64,000 nt of DNA from Jatrophihabitans telluris (GTDB lineage Bacteria > Actinomycetota > Actinomycetes > Mycobacteriales > Jatrophihabitantaceae), in assembly GCF_023516435.1 (NCBI RefSeq), contig NZ_CP097332.1, positions 2,914,001-2,978,000 of the forward strand, read 5' to 3'. Made by a program: the position numbers and the translations under genes. Positions within the stretch are counted from its first letter, which is position 1; each line of letters begins with the position of its first letter. Shown piece by piece: positions 6,388 to 15,087 of the stretch. Below the pieces are notes generated by a model. It searched no databases, had not been told where the DNA came from, and saw nothing but the letters and a program-made list of their open reading frames with translations.

Positions 6388-8907
6388 GTGGCGCTGGCGG
6401 AGCGGGTACGAGTCGTTGTCATCGGCGGCGGGGTGATCGGCACTTCGGTGGCCTACCACCTCACCCGGCTGGGCTGGACGGACCTTGTCCTGCTCGAACA
6501 AGGTCAATTGTCCTGCGGGACCACCTGGCATGCGGCGGGCTTGGTCGGCCAGCTTCGCGCCTCTCAGAGCGGCACCCGGATGGTGCAGTACTCCTGCGAG
6601 CTCTACCAGGGTCTAGAAGCCGAGGTCGGGCTGTCAACCGGCTACAAGAGGTGCGGCGGAGTCACCGTCGCCCGAACCCCGCAACGGATGACGCAGCTGC
6701 TGCGGACCGCGGCCACCGCCGAGGCGTTCGGGCTGGAGTGCGAGGTCATCTCCGCCGTCCGGGCACAGGAGCTGTACCCACTGCTGCGGGCCGATGACCT
6801 GCTGGGCGGTCTCTGGTTGCCCGGTGACGGCACCGCCAACCCCACCGACCTCACTGCCGCGCTGGCCCGCGGTGCCCGCCAGGGCGGCGCGCAGGTGGTG
6901 GAACGGGCGCGCGTGATCGACGTGCTGACCGACGGACGCAGGGTCACTGGGGTGCTCGTCGAACACGGCGGTGACCAGCACCGCATCGAGGCCGACGTCG
7001 TCGTGAACTGCGCCGGGCAGTGGGCCAAGGCGGTCGGTGCGCTGGGTGGCGTCACGGTCCCGCTGCATTCGGCCGAACACTTCTACGTGGTGACCGAGCA
7101 GTTCGACGGGGTCCGCCGTGACCTGCCAGTTCTGCGCGACCCGGACGGGTACACCTATTTCAAGGAGGAAGTCGGCGGACTGGTCGTCGGCGGATTCGAA
7201 CCGCAGGCCAAGCCCTGGGTGGCGCCGGACCGGCTACCGCATCCGTTCGAGTTCCAGCTGCTGGCCGAGGACTGGGACCACTTCTCCGTACTGATGGACT
7301 CGGCCGTGCACCGCATCCCGGCGCTGGGCCAGGTCGGCGTCAAGAAGTTCTACAACGGCCCGGAGAGCTTCACGCCGGACAACCAGTTCATTCTCGGCGA
7401 GGCGCCGGAGCTGGACAACTTCTACGTGGCGGCCGGCTTCAACTCCGTCGGCATCGCCTCCGCGGGCGGTGCCGGACGAGCGCTGGCGGAGTGGATCGTC
7501 GAGGGCGCGCCCACGAGTGACCTCACCTTGGTCGACATCCGCCGGTTCGCATCGTTCAACGGCAACAACAGCTGGCTGCACGACCGGGTCGGCGAGGTGC
7601 TCGGTCTGCACTACGCCGTGCCGTGGCCCAACCGGGAACTGGATTCCGCGCGGCCGTTCCGGCGGTCCCCGGTGCACGCTCAACTGGCCGCGCGAGGCGC
7701 GGTGTTCGGTTCCAAGATGGGCTGGGAACGCCCGAACTTCTTCACCGCGTCCGGCACGGCCGACGGCCGCGAGCGCGACGTGCCCGACGGCCGAGAGCGC
7801 GACGCCACACCGAGCATCGTCTACGGCTGGGGCCGGCAGAACTGGCACGAGACCTGCGTGGCCGAGCAGCGCGCCACCCGCGAACGGGTCGCGATCTATG
7901 ACCAGACCTCCTTCGGCAAGCTGCTCGTGATCGGGGCCCAGGCGTCGTCGGCACTGCAGTGGATCTGCGCCGGCGACGTCGATGTCCCGGTCGGCCGAAC
8001 GGTGTACACCGCGATGCTCAACCCTCGCGGAGGCTTCGAGGCGGACGTGACGCTGACCAGGCTGTCCGATGATGAGTACCTGCTGATCACAGGCGCCGGG
8101 TCCGTCGTTCGGGACGCCGACCACCTCCGGCGACACTGGCCGTCCGGGGCGCGTCCGGCCGTCGTCGACGTCAGCTCGGCTTACGCCGTGTTCGGCGTGA
8201 TGGGGCCGCAGTCCCGGGCGCTCTTACAACGCGTTTCTCGGTCGGATCTGAGCGCGACCGGCTTCCCGTTCGGCTCCAGCAGGGAGATCGATCTCGGCTA
8301 CTGCACGGTGCGCGCCACCCGGATCACCTACGTCGGCGAGCTGGGTTGGGAGCTCTACGTGCCGAGCGAGTTCGCGGTCGGCGTATTCGAGACTCTGACC
8401 GAAGCCGGCACGGAGTTCGGACTGGCGCAGGCTGGGTATTACGCCATGAACGCCCTTCGGCTGGACAAGGGCTACCGAGCCTTCGGCAGCGACCTCACGC
8501 CCGTCGACACCCCGCTCGAGGCCGGACTGTCCTTTGCGACCAAGCTGTCCGGCCCGCTCGATTTCATCGGCCGGTCGGCCCTGGAGAAGCAGAAGGTCAA
8601 CGGCGTGAGCCGCCGGCTGATGTCGTTCACCGTGGGACTGGACGACGATCCGGAGCTCGCGGTCTGGGGCGGGGAGTTGCTGCGCCGCGACGGTGTGGCG
8701 GTCGGCCAGGTGAGCTCGGCCGCCTGGAGCGCTGCCGTGAACGGCGCGCTCGGCCTGGTCTGGGTGAGCCAGCCCGGCGGGGGTGCACTGGACCCGCGAA
8801 CGCTCAGCGAGGGCGAGTTCACCCTCGACGTCGGGGGCGTGCTGCGCCCGGTGACCCTGAGCCGCCGGGCTCCGTTCGACCCCGAAGGCCTGCGAATCCA
8901 CGCCTGA
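6388..8907 (+). CDS. FAD-dependent dimethylglycine/sarcosine dehydrogenase-like protein with GcvT domains
   Basis: An 839-residue two-part enzyme. Residues 8-45 form the Rossmann FAD site (VVVIGGGVIGTSVAYHL). TTWHAAGL holds His48, the position of the covalent FAD link in dimethylglycine and sarcosine dehydrogenases. The C-terminal half is a GCV_T/aminomethyltransferase module with the family motif RLDKGYRAFGSDLTPVDTPLEAGL. Such enzymes demethylate N-methylglycines and pass the carbon to tetrahydrofolate. Between the domains, near residues 457-471, the six-residue string DGRERD occurs twice, a small local duplication. GTG at 6388 is preceded by GAGGAACGG. The substrate (dimethylglycine, sarcosine or another N-methyl amine) is not decidable here. 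Confidence 0.85.
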   Translation: MALAERVRVVVIGGGVIGTSVAYHLTRLGWTDLVLLEQGQLSCGTTWHAAGLVGQLRASQSGTRMVQYSCELYQGLEAEVGLSTGYKRCGGVTVARTPQRMTQLLRTAATAEAFGLECEVISAVRAQELYPLLRADDLLGGLWLPGDGTANPTDLTAALARGARQGGAQVVERARVIDVLTDGRRVTGVLVEHGGDQHRIEADVVVNCAGQWAKAVGALGGVTVPLHSAEHFYVVTEQFDGVRRDLPVLRDPDGYTYFKEEVGGLVVGGFEPQAKPWVAPDRLPHPFEFQLLAEDWDHFSVLMDSAVHRIPALGQVGVKKFYNGPESFTPDNQFILGEAPELDNFYVAAGFNSVGIASAGGAGRALAEWIVEGAPTSDLTLVDIRRFASFNGNNSWLHDRVGEVLGLHYAVPWPNRELDSARPFRRSPVHAQLAARGAVFGSKMGWERPNFFTASGTADGRERDVPDGRERDATPSIVYGWGRQNWHETCVAEQRATRERVAIYDQTSFGKLLVIGAQASSALQWICAGDVDVPVGRTVYTAMLNPRGGFEADVTLTRLSDDEYLLITGAGSVVRDADHLRRHWPSGARPAVVDVSSAYAVFGVMGPQSRALLQRVSRSDLSATGFPFGSSREIDLGYCTVRATRITYVGELGWELYVPSEFAVGVFETLTEAGTEFGLAQAGYYAMNALRLDKGYRAFGSDLTPVDTPLEAGLSFATKLSGPLDFIGRSALEKQKVNGVSRRLMSFTVGLDDDPELAVWGGELLRRDGVAVGQVSSAAWSAAVNGALGLVWVSQPGGGALDPRTLSEGEFTLDVGGVLRPVTLSRRAPFDPEGLRIHA

Positions 8908-8938
8908 AGACCGTTCTCGCTAGCCGCCCGCCTCACAG

Positions 8939-11242
8939 ATGTGTGAAAATCGCCCGGTGGACCTGCGGCCGAGCGTGACCAACGTTCGACGGCCTTTGCT
9001 CGAACGGGTCCTGGACGTCGTACGCGAGCTCGGCAATCCCCGCGACCTGCAAGCCACGCTGGAGCTCATAGCCAGCTCGACCGTGCAGGTCCTGGGTTTC
9101 GACGCGGCCGCCATCAAGGTCAGTGCCGGCACCCAGATGCGGGTCGCGGCCGTCGCCGGTCCACCGGCCATCTGGAAGCTGCTGGGCCAGTCCGCGCCGA
9201 CGTCCCAGTGGCTCAAGACCATTGAACGCGGCCAGGCGTTGGGCAATCTGCGCCACTTCGATCCGAAGACGACCAGGCTCATCCTGACCCAGCTGGGCGT
9301 GCGGTATCCGGACTCGGATGAGCCCGGTTCCGAAGGGCGCCCCGAGCAGGGCTTGCCCGAAGAGATCCTGATGGCTCCGATGTGGAACGCCGCCGGCGAT
9401 CTGATCGGGGCCTTGTGCGTGGACGACACCGGCCCGGACCGGCGGCCGGACGTCGAACAGCAAACGGTCCTGGAGCTGTTCGCCGCGCAGGCAGCCATCG
9501 CGATCGTGCAAGCTCTCAGCCGCGATGAGTCCGAGGCGGGTCGGCTCGACGCCGAGGGCCGCTGGCGACTGACGTTCGAACGCAGCCCGATCGGCGCCGC
9601 GATCATCAACACCGACGGCATCGTGGCCGAACCCAACGACACGCTGGTCCGCCTGCTCGGCTACCCGCGCGCCGAACTCACCCAACGCGACTTCGCCTCG
9701 ATCACCCATCCCGACGACGTCAATGTCGACGTGAGCCTGTTCATCGAGCTTCTGAAAGGCGAACGGGACTCCTACGAGATCGAGAAGCGCTACATCCACG
9801 CCGACGGCCACGTCGTCTCCGCGATCCTGCACGTCGGCGCGATCCGGGACGAGGCGGGCGGGATCCGCAGCATCATCGGGCAACTGAACGACATCAGCGA
9901 CCGCAAGCGCGCCGAAGCCGAGCTGGCCCATCGCAGCAGCCACGACCCGGTGACCGCCCTGCCCAACCGGGCCTCCCTGGAGGAGCACCTCAACGGCATG
10001 TTGTCCCGGCGGCAGCGGGCGGGCGTGCTGTTCCTCGACATCGACCGCTTCAAGACCATCAACGACAGCCTCGGCCACGAAGCCGGGGACGAGTTGCTGA
10101 GCGTGGTCACCAGCAAGCTCAGAGCGGTCACGGGCGCGTCGAACTTCCTGGCCCGGGTCGGCGGCGACGAGTTCGCGGTCGTGGTCCCGGAGCGAACCGA
10201 CAGCGCCGAACTGGTGCATCTGGGCAACGAAGTGCTGGCGAGCCTGGAGCAGCCGCTGACGATCCGCGGGCATCGCCATACCGTGACCGTCTCCATCGGC
10301 GTCGCCGCGACCCGTCCGGCTCACCGGCACGCCGACGAGATCCTTCGGGAGGCCGACCAGGCGATGCTGCGGGCCAAGCGACACGGCCGGGCCCGGGTCG
10401 AGGTGTACGACCCCACCCAGGACCGGCCGGCGACGGTGGAGGACCTGCGGCTGGAGCATTCGCTGCGAACCGCCCTCGTCGATGGCGCGGGTCTCGTCCC
10501 GTACTTCCAGCCGATCATCTCCCTCACCGCCAACACCGTCGTGGGATACGAGGCGCTCATCCGCTGGCAGCATCCCGAGCGAGGACTGCTCGAGCCGGAC
10601 GATTTCCTGCCGCTGGCCGAGAAGACCGGCCTCATCGTTCCGCTGGGATGGTGGATGCTGCAGACCTCATGCTCGGCGGTAACCGATCCGGCGCTGGCGG
10701 GCGGGGACAAGAGCTGGGTGGCGGTGAACGTCTCCGGCAGCCAACTCGGTCGCGGCCGCCTGGTCGGGGCGATCGAACGCGCTCTCGACGCCAGTGGCGT
10801 GTCCGCGGACCGACTTCATCTGGAGATCACCGAAACCGCCTTGATCGAGGCGTCCTCATCGGCCATCCACGAGGTCCGTGAGGTTGCCGAGCTCGGGGTT
10901 CAGGTGGCGCTCGATGATTTCGGTACCGGGTACTCCTCGCTCACCCTGCTGCGCGATCTGCCGGTGAGCGTGGTCAAGATCGATCGCAGCTTCGTCGCGC
11001 CGATCGGGATCGACCGCAGCGCGACGGCCATCGTCCGGCGGTTGATCGCGCTGTGCCAGGAACTGGGCGTCGACACCGTCGCCGAGGGCGTGGAAACCCA
11101 GTCCCAGCTCACCGCCCTGCGCGCGCTCGGCTGTAGTCAGGCGCAGGGCTACCTGATCGGGCCACCGGAGCGTCTGCCCGATCACCGGCTCGGCATTGCC
11201 TCCGCGGTGGAGCCGCTGCGGTTCCGGCGAAGCTCAGCCTGA
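8939..11242 (+). CDS. GAF-PAS-GGDEF-EAL cyclic-di-GMP signalling protein
   Basis: A 767-residue cytoplasmic protein. Domains in order: GAF (about 15-185), PAS/PAC (about 200-325), GGDEF (about 330-490, intact RVGGDEF with the first Gly at 408) and EAL (about 510-755). The EAL part keeps YEALIRW, the ITET Glu, DDFGTGYSSL, VKIDRSF and AEGVET, so phosphodiesterase activity is likely. The GGDEF signature is also intact, so it may be bifunctional. No RxxD inhibitory site is visible at the usual place before GGDEF. There is no membrane segment, so the GAF and PAS domains must sense an internal signal. Repeat array C begins ten bases after its stop codon. Confidence 0.93.
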   Translation: MCENRPVDLRPSVTNVRRPLLERVLDVVRELGNPRDLQATLELIASSTVQVLGFDAAAIKVSAGTQMRVAAVAGPPAIWKLLGQSAPTSQWLKTIERGQALGNLRHFDPKTTRLILTQLGVRYPDSDEPGSEGRPEQGLPEEILMAPMWNAAGDLIGALCVDDTGPDRRPDVEQQTVLELFAAQAAIAIVQALSRDESEAGRLDAEGRWRLTFERSPIGAAIINTDGIVAEPNDTLVRLLGYPRAELTQRDFASITHPDDVNVDVSLFIELLKGERDSYEIEKRYIHADGHVVSAILHVGAIRDEAGGIRSIIGQLNDISDRKRAEAELAHRSSHDPVTALPNRASLEEHLNGMLSRRQRAGVLFLDIDRFKTINDSLGHEAGDELLSVVTSKLRAVTGASNFLARVGGDEFAVVVPERTDSAELVHLGNEVLASLEQPLTIRGHRHTVTVSIGVAATRPAHRHADEILREADQAMLRAKRHGRARVEVYDPTQDRPATVEDLRLEHSLRTALVDGAGLVPYFQPIISLTANTVVGYEALIRWQHPERGLLEPDDFLPLAEKTGLIVPLGWWMLQTSCSAVTDPALAGGDKSWVAVNVSGSQLGRGRLVGAIERALDASGVSADRLHLEITETALIEASSSAIHEVREVAELGVQVALDDFGTGYSSLTLLRDLPVSVVKIDRSFVAPIGIDRSATAIVRRLIALCQELGVDTVAEGVETQSQLTALRALGCSQAQGYLIGPPERLPDHRLGIASAVEPLRFRRSSA

Positions 11243-11251
11243 CCCAAGCCC

Positions 11252-11361
11252 CGTTGAGGTTGCCCTCGTTGCGCGCCCCACCCCGTTGAGGTTGCCCTCG
11301 TTGCGCGCCCGGCCCCGTTGAGGTTGCCCTCGTTGCGCGCCACAAGGGCAACGTCAACGGT
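11252..11361 (+). repeat. 32-bp tandem repeat array C, three copies plus one inverted remnant
   Basis: The core CGTTGAGGTTGCCCTCGTTG begins at 11252, 11284 and 11316, again with an exact 32-base period. The linkers here are GCGCGCC followed by CCACCC or CGGCCC. Directly after the third copy, CAAGGGCAACGTCAACG (about 11343-11359) is an inverted, slightly diverged core. The array lies just downstream of the GGDEF-EAL gene in the same orientation as that gene. Between the array and the symporter start at 11481 about 120 bases remain, which should contain the symporter promoter; I could not assign its elements. Confidence 0.95.
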
Positions 11362-11480
11362 GGGGTGAAAGCTGTTCCGGCAAGATCCATTGTGGAGTAG
11401 GTTGGCAGCGCTGATACCGGTTCGTCCCTAAACCGTCGTGACGCCCGGTTCAATCACTTCATAGTGGAGGTGGGCCGGCG

Positions 11481-13166
11481 ATGCTCAGGCTTGATGTCAA
11501 CGTCTTCGACTACGTCATCCTCGCGATCTACTTCGCCTTGGTCATCGGCATCGGTGTCATGGCGCGGCGTGCGATCGCCACGAGCGAGGACTTTCTCCTC
11601 TCGGGCCGGTCATTGCCGGCGTGGGTGACCGGGCTCGCCTTCATCTCCGCGAACCTGGGCGCGATCGAGATCCTGGGCATGGCGGCCAACGGGGCGCAGT
11701 ACGGCCTGTCCACCCTGCACTTCTACTGGATCGGCGCGGTGCCGGCCATGGTGTTCCTCGGCATCGTGATGATGCCGTTCTACTACGGCTCCCGGGTTCG
11801 CAGCGTGCCCGAGTTCCTGCTGCGTCGGTTCAACCCCGCGACCCACCTGTTCAACGCGGTCTCCTTCGCCGCCGCGGCAGTATTGACGGCCGGGGTCAAC
11901 CTCTACGCGCTTGCGCTGGTCATCAATGCCCTGATCGGCTGGCCGATCTGGGTCTCCATCATCGTCTCGGCCGCCTTCGTGCTCGGCTACATCACCCTCG
12001 GCGGGCTGTCCGGAGCGATCTACAACGAGGTCCTGCAGTTCTTCGTCATCGTCGCCGGACTCGTCCCACTCGTCATCATCGGGCTCAAGAACGTCGGCGG
12101 CTACAGCGGATTGAAGGAGAAGGTCGCGCACACCGCCCTGGGCCCGAACTCGTTCTCCACCTGGTCAGGCACGAACGTCGGGCACTGGACGAATCCGCTC
12201 GGTGACTGGATCGGCATCGTCATGGGTCTGGGCTTCGTGCTCTCCTTCGGCTACTGGACGACCAACTTCGCCGAGGTCCAGCGCGCACTGTCGGCCAAGG
12301 ATCTCTCGGCCGCGCAACGGACGCCGCTGATCGGCTCGTTCCCCAAGATCTTCATCCCGGCGCTGACCATCATTCCCGGCCTGCTCGCTCTCGTCCTGGT
12401 TCCCAAGCTAGGCGGCAAGGGCGCCACCGACCCCACCTACAACGACGCAATTCCCTTGCTGATGAACAAGTTCTTGCCCAACGGCACGCTGGGCATCGCG
12501 CTCGCCGGATTGCTGGCCGCCTTCATGGCCGGCATGGCCGCCAACGTCAGCTCGTTCAACACGGTCTTCACCTACGACATCTGGCAGACCTACTTCGTCA
12601 AAGGCCGCCGTGACGCCTACTACCTCAAGGTCGGCCGGATCATCACCGTCGTCGGCATCCTGATCGGTATCGGAACGGCCTTCATCGCTTCCGGTTACAC
12701 GAACATCATGAACTACATCCAGTTGCTGTTCTCCTACTTCAACGCACCGCTCTTCGCGACGTTCATCATCGCGATGTTCTGGAAGCGGGCCACCCCCTGG
12801 GCCGGGCTGTGCGGACTGGTGGCAGGCACGCTCGGCGCCGGCGTGATGCACTTCGCCGGCTACCACGTCGCGTACTTCTACAAGGACCAGGTCTTCGATC
12901 CGACCCACGGAATGATCAACGCCCAGCTGCTCAATTTCTACGGCGCCATAACGGCATTCGTCGCCGACGCCGTGGTCACCGTCGCGGTCACGCTCGTCAC
13001 CAAGCCCAAGCCGGTCGAGGAGCTGGCCGGTCTGGTCTGGGGCGTGCACGATCCCAACGCCCCGGATCCTGACTCGGTGCCCAAGCCGGCCTGGTGGGCC
13101 TCACCCAAGCTGCTCGGTGGCGTCTCGCTCGGCATCGTCGCCGTTCTGTCCGTGATCTTCGCCTAG
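11481..13166 (+). CDS. Sodium:solute symporter (SSS family)
   Basis: A 561-residue polytopic membrane protein with about 13 hydrophobic segments. The N-terminal pattern DYVILAIYFALVIGIGVMARR...EDFLLSGRSLPAWVTGLAFISANLGAIEILG is that of SSS/SGLT transporters, the GRSLPAW...SANLG stretch being the family signature. It couples uptake of an organic solute to Na+. The substrate is unknown. The gene starts an apparent operon: a small membrane protein follows after 10 bases and a UspA protein overlaps that. ATG at 11481 is preceded by GTGGAGGTGG. Confidence 0.9.
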   Translation: MLRLDVNVFDYVILAIYFALVIGIGVMARRAIATSEDFLLSGRSLPAWVTGLAFISANLGAIEILGMAANGAQYGLSTLHFYWIGAVPAMVFLGIVMMPFYYGSRVRSVPEFLLRRFNPATHLFNAVSFAAAAVLTAGVNLYALALVINALIGWPIWVSIIVSAAFVLGYITLGGLSGAIYNEVLQFFVIVAGLVPLVIIGLKNVGGYSGLKEKVAHTALGPNSFSTWSGTNVGHWTNPLGDWIGIVMGLGFVLSFGYWTTNFAEVQRALSAKDLSAAQRTPLIGSFPKIFIPALTIIPGLLALVLVPKLGGKGATDPTYNDAIPLLMNKFLPNGTLGIALAGLLAAFMAGMAANVSSFNTVFTYDIWQTYFVKGRRDAYYLKVGRIITVVGILIGIGTAFIASGYTNIMNYIQLLFSYFNAPLFATFIIAMFWKRATPWAGLCGLVAGTLGAGVMHFAGYHVAYFYKDQVFDPTHGMINAQLLNFYGAITAFVADAVVTVAVTLVTKPKPVEELAGLVWGVHDPNAPDPDSVPKPAWWASPKLLGGVSLGIVAVLSVIFA

Positions 13167-13176
13167 GAGGCATGAC

Positions 13177-13485
13177 ATGACTGATCAGAGCACTAACGGT
13201 GACACCCCTCAGTCCGCGGCTTCCCGGCTGTTCGACATCCGGTTGCTGATCGGTGGCCTGTTCACCGTCTACGGTGTGATGCTGACCGTGGCGGGCTTGT
13301 TCACCTCCGACGCCCAGCGCAAGAAGGCCAGCGATATCAACATCAATCTCTGGCTCGGGCTCGGCATGCTCCTGCTCGGACTGCTCTTCCTGTTGTGGAT
13401 GCGGCTGAACCCGCTTCGGGTCGAGCCGAAACCGACCGACTCCGACTCCGGCCCCGCTGTCGGTGAGACGGACGTGACCCGGTGA
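13177..13485 (+). CDS. Small two-helix membrane protein, symporter partner
   Basis: A 102-residue protein with two hydrophobic helices (about residues 23-44 and 58-76) flanked by polar ends, the C-terminal end acidic. I do not recognise a named family. Its position 10 bases behind an SSS symporter and overlapping the next gene by four bases suggests it is made together with the transporter, perhaps as an accessory subunit; this is inference from context. ATG at 13177 has a close AGGAGG. Confidence 0.75.
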   Translation: MTDQSTNGDTPQSAASRLFDIRLLIGGLFTVYGVMLTVAGLFTSDAQRKKASDININLWLGLGMLLLGLLFLLWMRLNPLRVEPKPTDSDSGPAVGETDVTR

Positions 13486-13916
13486 CCGCCGCGCGCCGTC
13501 CGGTCATCGTCGTCGGGGTGGATGGCTCGGATTCCAGCCGCAACGCGGTGCGCTGGGCGCTGCAGCAGGCCGAGCTGACCGGCGCCGAACTGCGCGCCGT
13601 GTCGAGCTGGCGCTGGCCCAACTACCTCACCCGTGTACCGCCAGGCATCGATCTGCCGGGCGAGACCGCCCAGACCCTGCACGAGGTCGTCGTGGAAGCC
13701 GGTGCCGACCATTCCGACGTCCCGATCACCGAGCACGTCATCGACGGCCCCGCCGGGCCCGCACTGCTGAGCCAGGCCCAGGGCGCGGTCCTGCTCGTGG
13801 TCGGCGCCCGAGGACGCGCGGCGTTTCCCGGCATGCTGCTGGGATCGGTGGCCGAATATTGCGTACGCAACGGTCCCTGTCCGGTGGTTGTCGTGCGCGA
13901 ACTCGGATCGGACTGA
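13482..13916 (+). CDS. Universal stress protein, UspA family
   Basis: A 144-residue single-domain UspA protein. The first strand IVVGVDGSDSSRNAVRWAL and the ATP-binding signature G-2x-G-9x-G-S (in VVGARGRAAFPGMLLGS) are both present, so it is probably of the nucleotide-binding class. GTG at 13482 overlaps the preceding stop codon (GTGA), implying translational coupling to the small membrane protein and the symporter. UspA domains often sense the energy state next to transporters, so a regulatory role on the symporter is possible but not shown. Confidence 0.9.
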   Translation: MTAARRPVIVVGVDGSDSSRNAVRWALQQAELTGAELRAVSSWRWPNYLTRVPPGIDLPGETAQTLHEVVVEAGADHSDVPITEHVIDGPAGPALLSQAQGAVLLVVGARGRAAFPGMLLGSVAEYCVRNGPCPVVVVRELGSD

Positions 13917-14056
13917 ATGAGTAAACGCTGATAGGTCTGCGATCAGAGTGACAGCTCCGGCCTCGCCCTCAGCTCATTCGCCGGGTACGGTCGGAATCAG
14001 CTCAACCGAGAAGCTTCACGACCCACCTACACGCAAGCCTCTTGGAGGACGCGACC

Positions 14057-14230
14057 ATGGGACTCGACGACAAGATCAAGAACAAGGCTGAAGAAGTTTC
14101 GGGCAAGGCGAAAGAAGGCGTCGGCGCAGCGACCGACGACCAGCAGCTGGAGAACGAGGGCAAGGCCGACCAGGCGAAGTCGAACCTGAAGCAGGCCGGA
14201 GAAAAGGTCAAGGACGCCTTCAAGAGCTGA
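14057..14230 (+). CDS. CsbD family stress protein
   Basis: A 57-residue, strongly charged, Lys/Glu/Ala-rich helical protein (MGLDDKIKNKAEEVSGKAKEG...), a clear CsbD family member. Such proteins are induced by general stress in many bacteria, with no known biochemical activity. ATG at 14057 is chosen over an upstream Met codon because GGAGG lies at the ideal distance (14044-14048). A GGGTAC string about 70 bases upstream resembles the -10 of sigma-B-like promoters, but no matching -35 was found. A strong hairpin terminator follows. Confidence 0.92.
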   Translation: MGLDDKIKNKAEEVSGKAKEGVGAATDDQQLENEGKADQAKSNLKQAGEKVKDAFKS

Positions 14231-14254
14231 TTCAGCTCGAACGGCTGAATTCGA

Positions 14255-14294
14255 GCGGCCGGTGGCCACCCTTACGAGGGTGGCCACCGGCCGC
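14255..14294. terminator. Bidirectional intrinsic terminator
   Basis: A perfect 18-bp stem with the four-base loop TACG lies between the convergent CsbD and HAD-phosphatase genes. No long T-run follows on either side, as is common in GC-rich actinobacteria, so termination in both directions is inferred from position and stem strength. Confidence 0.85.
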
Positions 14295-14307
14295 ATCCAT
14301 GTCCCGG

Positions 14308-15087
14308 TCAGATCATGCCGACGACATCGGCGATCGAGTCGAGCACATGCGCCGGTCGGAACGGGAACCGATCCACGTCCTCCCGCTTGGTGGAGCCGGT
14401 CAGCACCAGGATCGTCTCCAGGCCGGCCTCGATGCCGGCGACCACGTCGGTGTCCATCCGGTCCCCGATCATCACCGTGGTCTCCGAGTGCGCCTCGATC
14501 CGGTTGAGCGCACTGCGGAACATCATGGGGTTGGGCTTGCCGACGAAGTACGGTTCGGCCCCGGTGGCGCGGGTGATGAGCGCGGCGACGGAACCGGTGG
14601 CCGGCAACGGTCCGTCTACCGACGGACCGGTGGCGTCGGGGTTGGTCGCGATGAAGCGGGCTCCGCGGCCGATGAGCCGGATGGCGGTCGTGATCGCCTC
14701 GAAGGAGTACGTGCGGGTCTCGCCCAGCACCACGAAGTCCGGCTCGGTGTCGGTGAGGGTGTAGCCGGCCTCGTACAGGGCCGTCGTCAGGCCCGCCTCC
14801 CCGATCACGTACGCCGATCCGCCCGGCAGCTGGTCGGACAGGAATACGGCGGTGGCCAGGGCAGAGGTCCAGATGGACTCCTCGGGCACGACGAGTCCGG
14901 ATCTCGCCAGCCGGGCCGACAGGTCCCGAGGCGTGAAGATCGAGTTGTTGGTCAGCACGAGAAACGGCCGCTGCGCCTGCTTGAGGCGCTCGAGGAATTC
15001 GGCGGCCCCATCGAGGGCATGACCTTCATGCACGAGCACGCCATCCATGTCGGTGAGCCAGCTCTCCGCCTTGCGCCGTTCCGTCAT
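14308..15087 (-). CDS. HAD-IIA family sugar-phosphate phosphatase (NagD-like)
   Basis: A 259-residue HAD hydrolase. All motifs are present: DMDGVL with both nucleophile-loop Asp residues, TNNS as motif II, the GKPNPMMF Lys as motif III and GDRMDTDV as motif IV. The large cap between motifs II and III classes it as HAD-IIA (NagD / p-nitrophenyl phosphatase). Substrate unknown. Its ATG overlaps the stop of the upstream cation transporter by four bases, so the two are translationally coupled. Confidence 0.9.
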   Translation of the reverse strand: MTERRKAESWLTDMDGVLVHEGHALDGAAEFLERLKQAQRPFLVLTNNSIFTPRDLSARLARSGLVVPEESIWTSALATAVFLSDQLPGGSAYVIGEAGLTTALYEAGYTLTDTEPDFVVLGETRTYSFEAITTAIRLIGRGARFIATNPDATGPSVDGPLPATGSVAALITRATGAEPYFVGKPNPMMFRSALNRIEAHSETTVMIGDRMDTDVVAGIEAGLETILVLTGSTKREDVDRFPFRPAHVLDSIADVVGMI

